64,000 nt of DNA, from assembly GCA_914767715.1 (NCBI GenBank), contig OU612065.1, forward strand, positions 31,992,001 through 32,056,000, read 5' to 3'. A model generated the notes under the pieces. The model had not been told where the DNA came from. It saw nothing but the letters and a program-made list of their open reading frames with translations, and ran no database searches. Position 1 is the stretch's first letter; the number at the start of each line of letters is the position of its first letter. The translations under genes were made by a program, and so were the position numbers. Below are positions 60,672-64,000 of this stretch, in pieces. The DNA is from Membranipora membranacea (taxonomy: Eukaryota > Bryozoa > Gymnolaemata > Cheilostomatida > Membraniporidae).

Positions 60672-61446
60672 TCGGTGTTATCCACTAAGAGATTAGTGAT
60701 CCAATTCTATTTGAAGTACCCTTGGATGGAGAACCCACAACTAAGTGCCTCACGCTAGCTGTATATAGTGTCCTGTTTAGGTTTATTAATAACTGTATGA
60801 TGAAACATGACAAAACTCTGGCCCTGCGAGTATTGACTCCCATATTGCTTATCAGGAGTTGCCTCCTCTGTTCAAATGAAGGAACAACTCTTGGTCATCT
60901 GCTAAGATCTATTATTAAATTGGCCACATGTACAATCTATGTTTTAATTGTATTGTAAACACTGTATCAGGAGCACAGCAACACGCTTTTCTAAAATGCT
61001 TTGTTGTTTTATAATATCAGTCCTTTTTTTTCGAGCTCATTAATTGAGGAAAGGGCTTATTGACCCAAATACCAAATGGGCTTGAGAACCAAACTGCTGT
61101 ATACTCTTCGAGGGAGTTCATTGGACTAAATATAAACCTATACAGGATACCTTATACAGCTGGAGTGAAGCATTTAATTGTGGGACGTAACGACATTGGA
61201 ATGTGTAGTAGTATGGCGTTTTACTTGTAGGAATTTGAATGACAAATAAACCATTCAATCAATCGTTATCATTGCCTTGCAGCTCATATACCAGGTTTTT
61301 TTTGATAACTTGATATCAATTTTGATCGAATTTCATGTTTGAAAATTGCTTCACTATCGGCAGTATCTTTTTTTCCACTTGATGTTATTTTTTATTCAAA
61401 AGTTTGTTCTCCTAAATTTTTTATCAAGCTGCTAAATCTATTGTAG

Positions 61447-62587
61447 TTTTGTAAAGAAGGCCCAGCAGGTTAAACGAGAGGAGATGATAAGCAGTAATCA
61501 GAACAGACGAATAGAGAGTGCTGAAAACCTCCTAGAAGATCTTACTGAAGATGGCGCGGAACTACTCGCTTCGGAAAGGTTAGTGACAAACGTAATTCTC
61601 AGAAATATTTTACATAATACTTACCATAACTTATGATACCCGTACTTGCCGACAATATTAAGCATGTCTCTGTTTCCTTGCTCAATAATTAATACACTAC
61701 ACTACAATGTTTTCGGGGTTTTGTTGCACATGGTCGTTGGTGATTTTATAAGGCATTTGCCACAATTGGCTTCGAAAATATTTCCAATCTAATAATGGGT
61801 TGAGGCATATAAATTAACCCCACTGAATATAGATATGAAATTGCAGGCCACTTTATCTACCCCAGCAGAGAGGAAGCCTAAACTGAAGAGAAAGAAGATA
61901 GCTTTACTCACAGTATACAGTGGCAAAGGTTATCATGGTGTTCAGATTCAGTGAGTATTTTTAATTTGCTGCTGTATGTATCATGTTGGTATGCAACTTG
62001 GGAGGCTTGATTATATATAATAGCATTACTACAGACCTAAACATTGATATTTATGGTTAAATCATGCAGTGCTGGAGATCAAAGCAACTTCTGTATGGGT
62101 ATTTAGGGTCAGTACTCAGTTTTCTCCTGTATTGGATATCTAGCGCCTTCATACATCCTCTGATAATTTAGATACTTACACGAGATATTTCTGTGAGTGC
62201 TTTTGATAGTTTGCATCTTGATTTATTTATGATTATATAACTGTGCAATCTCTACTACAAAACCTCTCATCTCCTCATGGTGAGGGAGCAGTTTATATCC
62301 CCCCCCCCCCACAAATATCAAGGCCACACGCTTAGTTTAACAGATCACACGCTATGTCTATCTAATTCAGATTGGGTTCTTGACTTTTTTTCTCTCTCAA
62401 TACAAGACATGTGTATATAGTATGGCCCTTGCTGTTGATTTGCATATTATGATTTTGATTGTGATATGCATGTTTATATCTCATGTGTTGCAGAATCACC
62501 GGACACAAGACGATAGAATCGGAGCTGGTTAATGGTTTACACACCAGCAACCTAATTGACCAGAGTTGTGTGGACGATATGAGTAAG
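61447..62587 (+). pseudogene. PUS1-like fragment, copy 6 (best-preserved exons 2-3)
   Basis: Exon 2 (61847-61950) and exon 3 (62494-62587) are both open: KKIALLTVYSGKGYHGVQIQ then KTIESELVNGLHTSNLID ... DDMSK. The ggtttaagc stop of copies 2-4 is here 'ggttaatgg'. An upstream exon (61447-61578) is also open: KKAQQVKREEM, NRRIESAENLLEDL, ASER. Its exit phase does not match exon 2, so it may belong to another gene. No catalytic domain follows before the block ends at about 63.09 kb. Confidence 0.65.
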
Positions 62588-63089
62588 GTATGTATGTAAA
62601 AAAGCTACTCATGTAGTCTGACATTCCCTAATAATGGAACTTGGTCCGTGTATAACCAGGAGACTAGGTCATATCATTAGTATTGTCACCCTGGGAAAAG
62701 TGAAATCAATGGGTTACTCTTCAACATACCCTTATGTTTTGTGTAATCGACTAAGAGATTAGTGATCCGATACTATTTTTAGTGTCCTTCGATGGAGAAC
62801 CCACAACTAAGTGCCTCACGTTAGCTGTATCTAATGTCCTGTCCAGGTTTATTGATAAGTGTGTGGTGAAACATGACAAAACTCTTGCCCTGCGAGTATT
62901 GACTCCCGTATTGCCTATCAGGAGTTGCCTCCTCTTTTTAAATGAATGAACAACTCCCGGTCATTTGCCAAGATCTATTATTAAATTGGCTTCATGTACG
63001 ATCTTAGTTTTAACTATATTGTGTTTTGAACGCTGTATCAGGAGCGCAGCAACAAATTATGATTAACTTAGCAGTCAGCGCTTTTCTAA

Positions 63090-63405
63090 GATCCTTTTGA
63101 GTTTGAAAATTGCTTTGCAATCAGCAGCATATTGTTATCATCTTTATGTTATTTTTTCTTCAAGAAATTGTTTCCCTAGGATTGTATCAAACTGTTCACT
63201 ACAAGCCGTTAAGTCTATTGTAACTTTCGAACTTAAAATCCGATCAAAATTGTTCGAGTTATCAACAAAAACCTGGTGTATTAGCTAATGATAACACCAA
63301 TGCTACTTCACCTTCCAATGCTGTTACGTCGCCCACAACCAAATTCCTCCTGTCAAGGCTCATGCTCCATAAAGTGGCCTGTCTAGGTTTATTATTATGT
63401 CTATG
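63090..63405. mobile_element. hAT-like foldback MITE, 5'-deleted copy
   Basis: The right half of the MITE (from 'ttttgagtttgaaaattgc' to tgtctatg), joined directly to repeat sequence that follows the PUS1-like copy. The left terminus is absent. Confidence 0.6.
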
Positions 63406-63767
63406 TGTATAGCTTGTTTTTTGATTTATGCAGACCGGTGCTCAAATAAAGAAGGTAAGAAAAGCTCAGTAGGTTAAAGAAGAGGAGACGATTAGCCGCA
63501 ATCAGAACCGGATGAATAGAGAGTGCTGAGAACCTCATGTTGAAGATGGTGCGGAACTACTCACTTTGGATAGGTAGATGACAATCCTTAATTCTTGTTT
63601 TCTGGATACTTTTGCACATTTGGTGATTATATAGGGCATTTAAAATCAAATAATGAGTTGAAACCTAGCAAACTTGTTCATTGATGAAAGTTTCAGTCAA
63701 TCTCACCATTTTTCGGATATCAATTGTTAACCTGCTGATTGTGAACTTTTGGACTATTGAGTAAAAA

Positions 63768-63953
63768 ATGTCTCTCTGTCACGCAAAGATCACTAATTGT
63801 CTTATAAATCCTACTAGGATGATGGATTTGACTAAACCTATAGTGGTGAAGGAAGCTACACCTAAGAAGTATGCAATCCGGTCGACTGGCAGAAAACGCC
63901 CCACCATTAAGAGATGTTTGTGCTGCATTACAATGACATTATATGGATTTGAG
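63768..63953 (+). CDS. Gene X exon, intact copy 3 (unrecognised)
   Basis: Open from ATG to gag|gtaaat, one codon longer than the 20422 copy (HAKITNCLINPTRMMD). The basic stretch and CLCCIT are conserved, with a few substitutions (KKYAIRSTGRKR, TLYGFE). Reading-frame preservation with an in-frame codon insertion hints at coding constraint in at least part of this family. The window ends shortly after. Confidence 0.42.
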
Positions 63954-64000
63954 GTAAATGAACAGCTCACCCTGAAACTTGAGTTTATTGTGAAGAACTG

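Noticed and set aside
1-64000. CRISPR arrays, operons, bacterial promoters
   Set aside because: No regular repeat-spacer pattern; the DNA is clearly eukaryotic with spliced genes.

Overview
This is AT-rich, intron-rich animal genomic DNA. Coding sequence sits in short exons with GT-AG boundaries, most listed ORFs are intergenic noise, and there are no operons, Shine-Dalgarno sites or CRISPR arrays. The protein families (Roc-COR GTPase, true caspase with p20/p10 layout, TLC-domain membrane protein, PUS1-type pseudouridine synthase) point to a metazoan. An early-branching marine invertebrate such as a sponge is my guess, but the sequence alone does not prove it.

The centrepiece is one large plus-strand gene at 34071-56083, which I reassembled by hand into 19 exons. 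All splice phases agree, and the exon lengths sum to 4896 nt, about 1631 aa. It encodes, in order, a low-complexity N-terminus, a leucine-rich-repeat (LRR) region built from phase-symmetric one-repeat exons, a Roc GTPase, a COR domain, a linker, and a complete caspase with catalytic His and Cys. In effect a sensor, a switch and an executioner protease are joined in one chain. The LRR exons lie in a recent tandem array of about 0.71-0.73 kb exon-plus-intron cassettes, with decayed cassettes and Ty3/gypsy retrotransposon debris between them.

The window is also a mosaic of direct segmental duplications about 50 kb apart. Block A (about 3.05-6.5 kb) repeats only the caspase end of the gene and lacks one catalytic-domain exon, removed by a roughly 256-bp deletion between short 'aagt' repeats. 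Copies of a minus-strand TLC-domain (TLCD4/TMEM56-like) last exon sit next to the caspase blocks at 2.4, 10.0 and 57.2 kb. Fragments of a PUS1-like gene (N-terminal exons only) occur six times, at 16.3-17.6, 18.1-18.8, 21.0-22.1, 23.0-24.2, 25.5 and 61.4-62.6 kb. An unrecognised gene ('gene X') contributes a basic, cysteine-containing exon at 1.0, 20.4 and 63.8 kb and a C-terminal run of exons at 26.6-29.3 kb.

Mobile DNA: a 5'-truncated non-LTR retrotransposon (6.73-8.56 kb); scattered Ty3/gypsy pol and gag pieces on the minus strand (38.7, 43.4-43.9, 45.2-47.3, 47.6-48.0 and 49.4-49.6 kb); a hAT-like foldback MITE family with 8-bp target duplications; two tRNA-related SINE families; and a set of near-perfect palindromes, two of them with short target-site-like duplications and others at joins between duplicated blocks.
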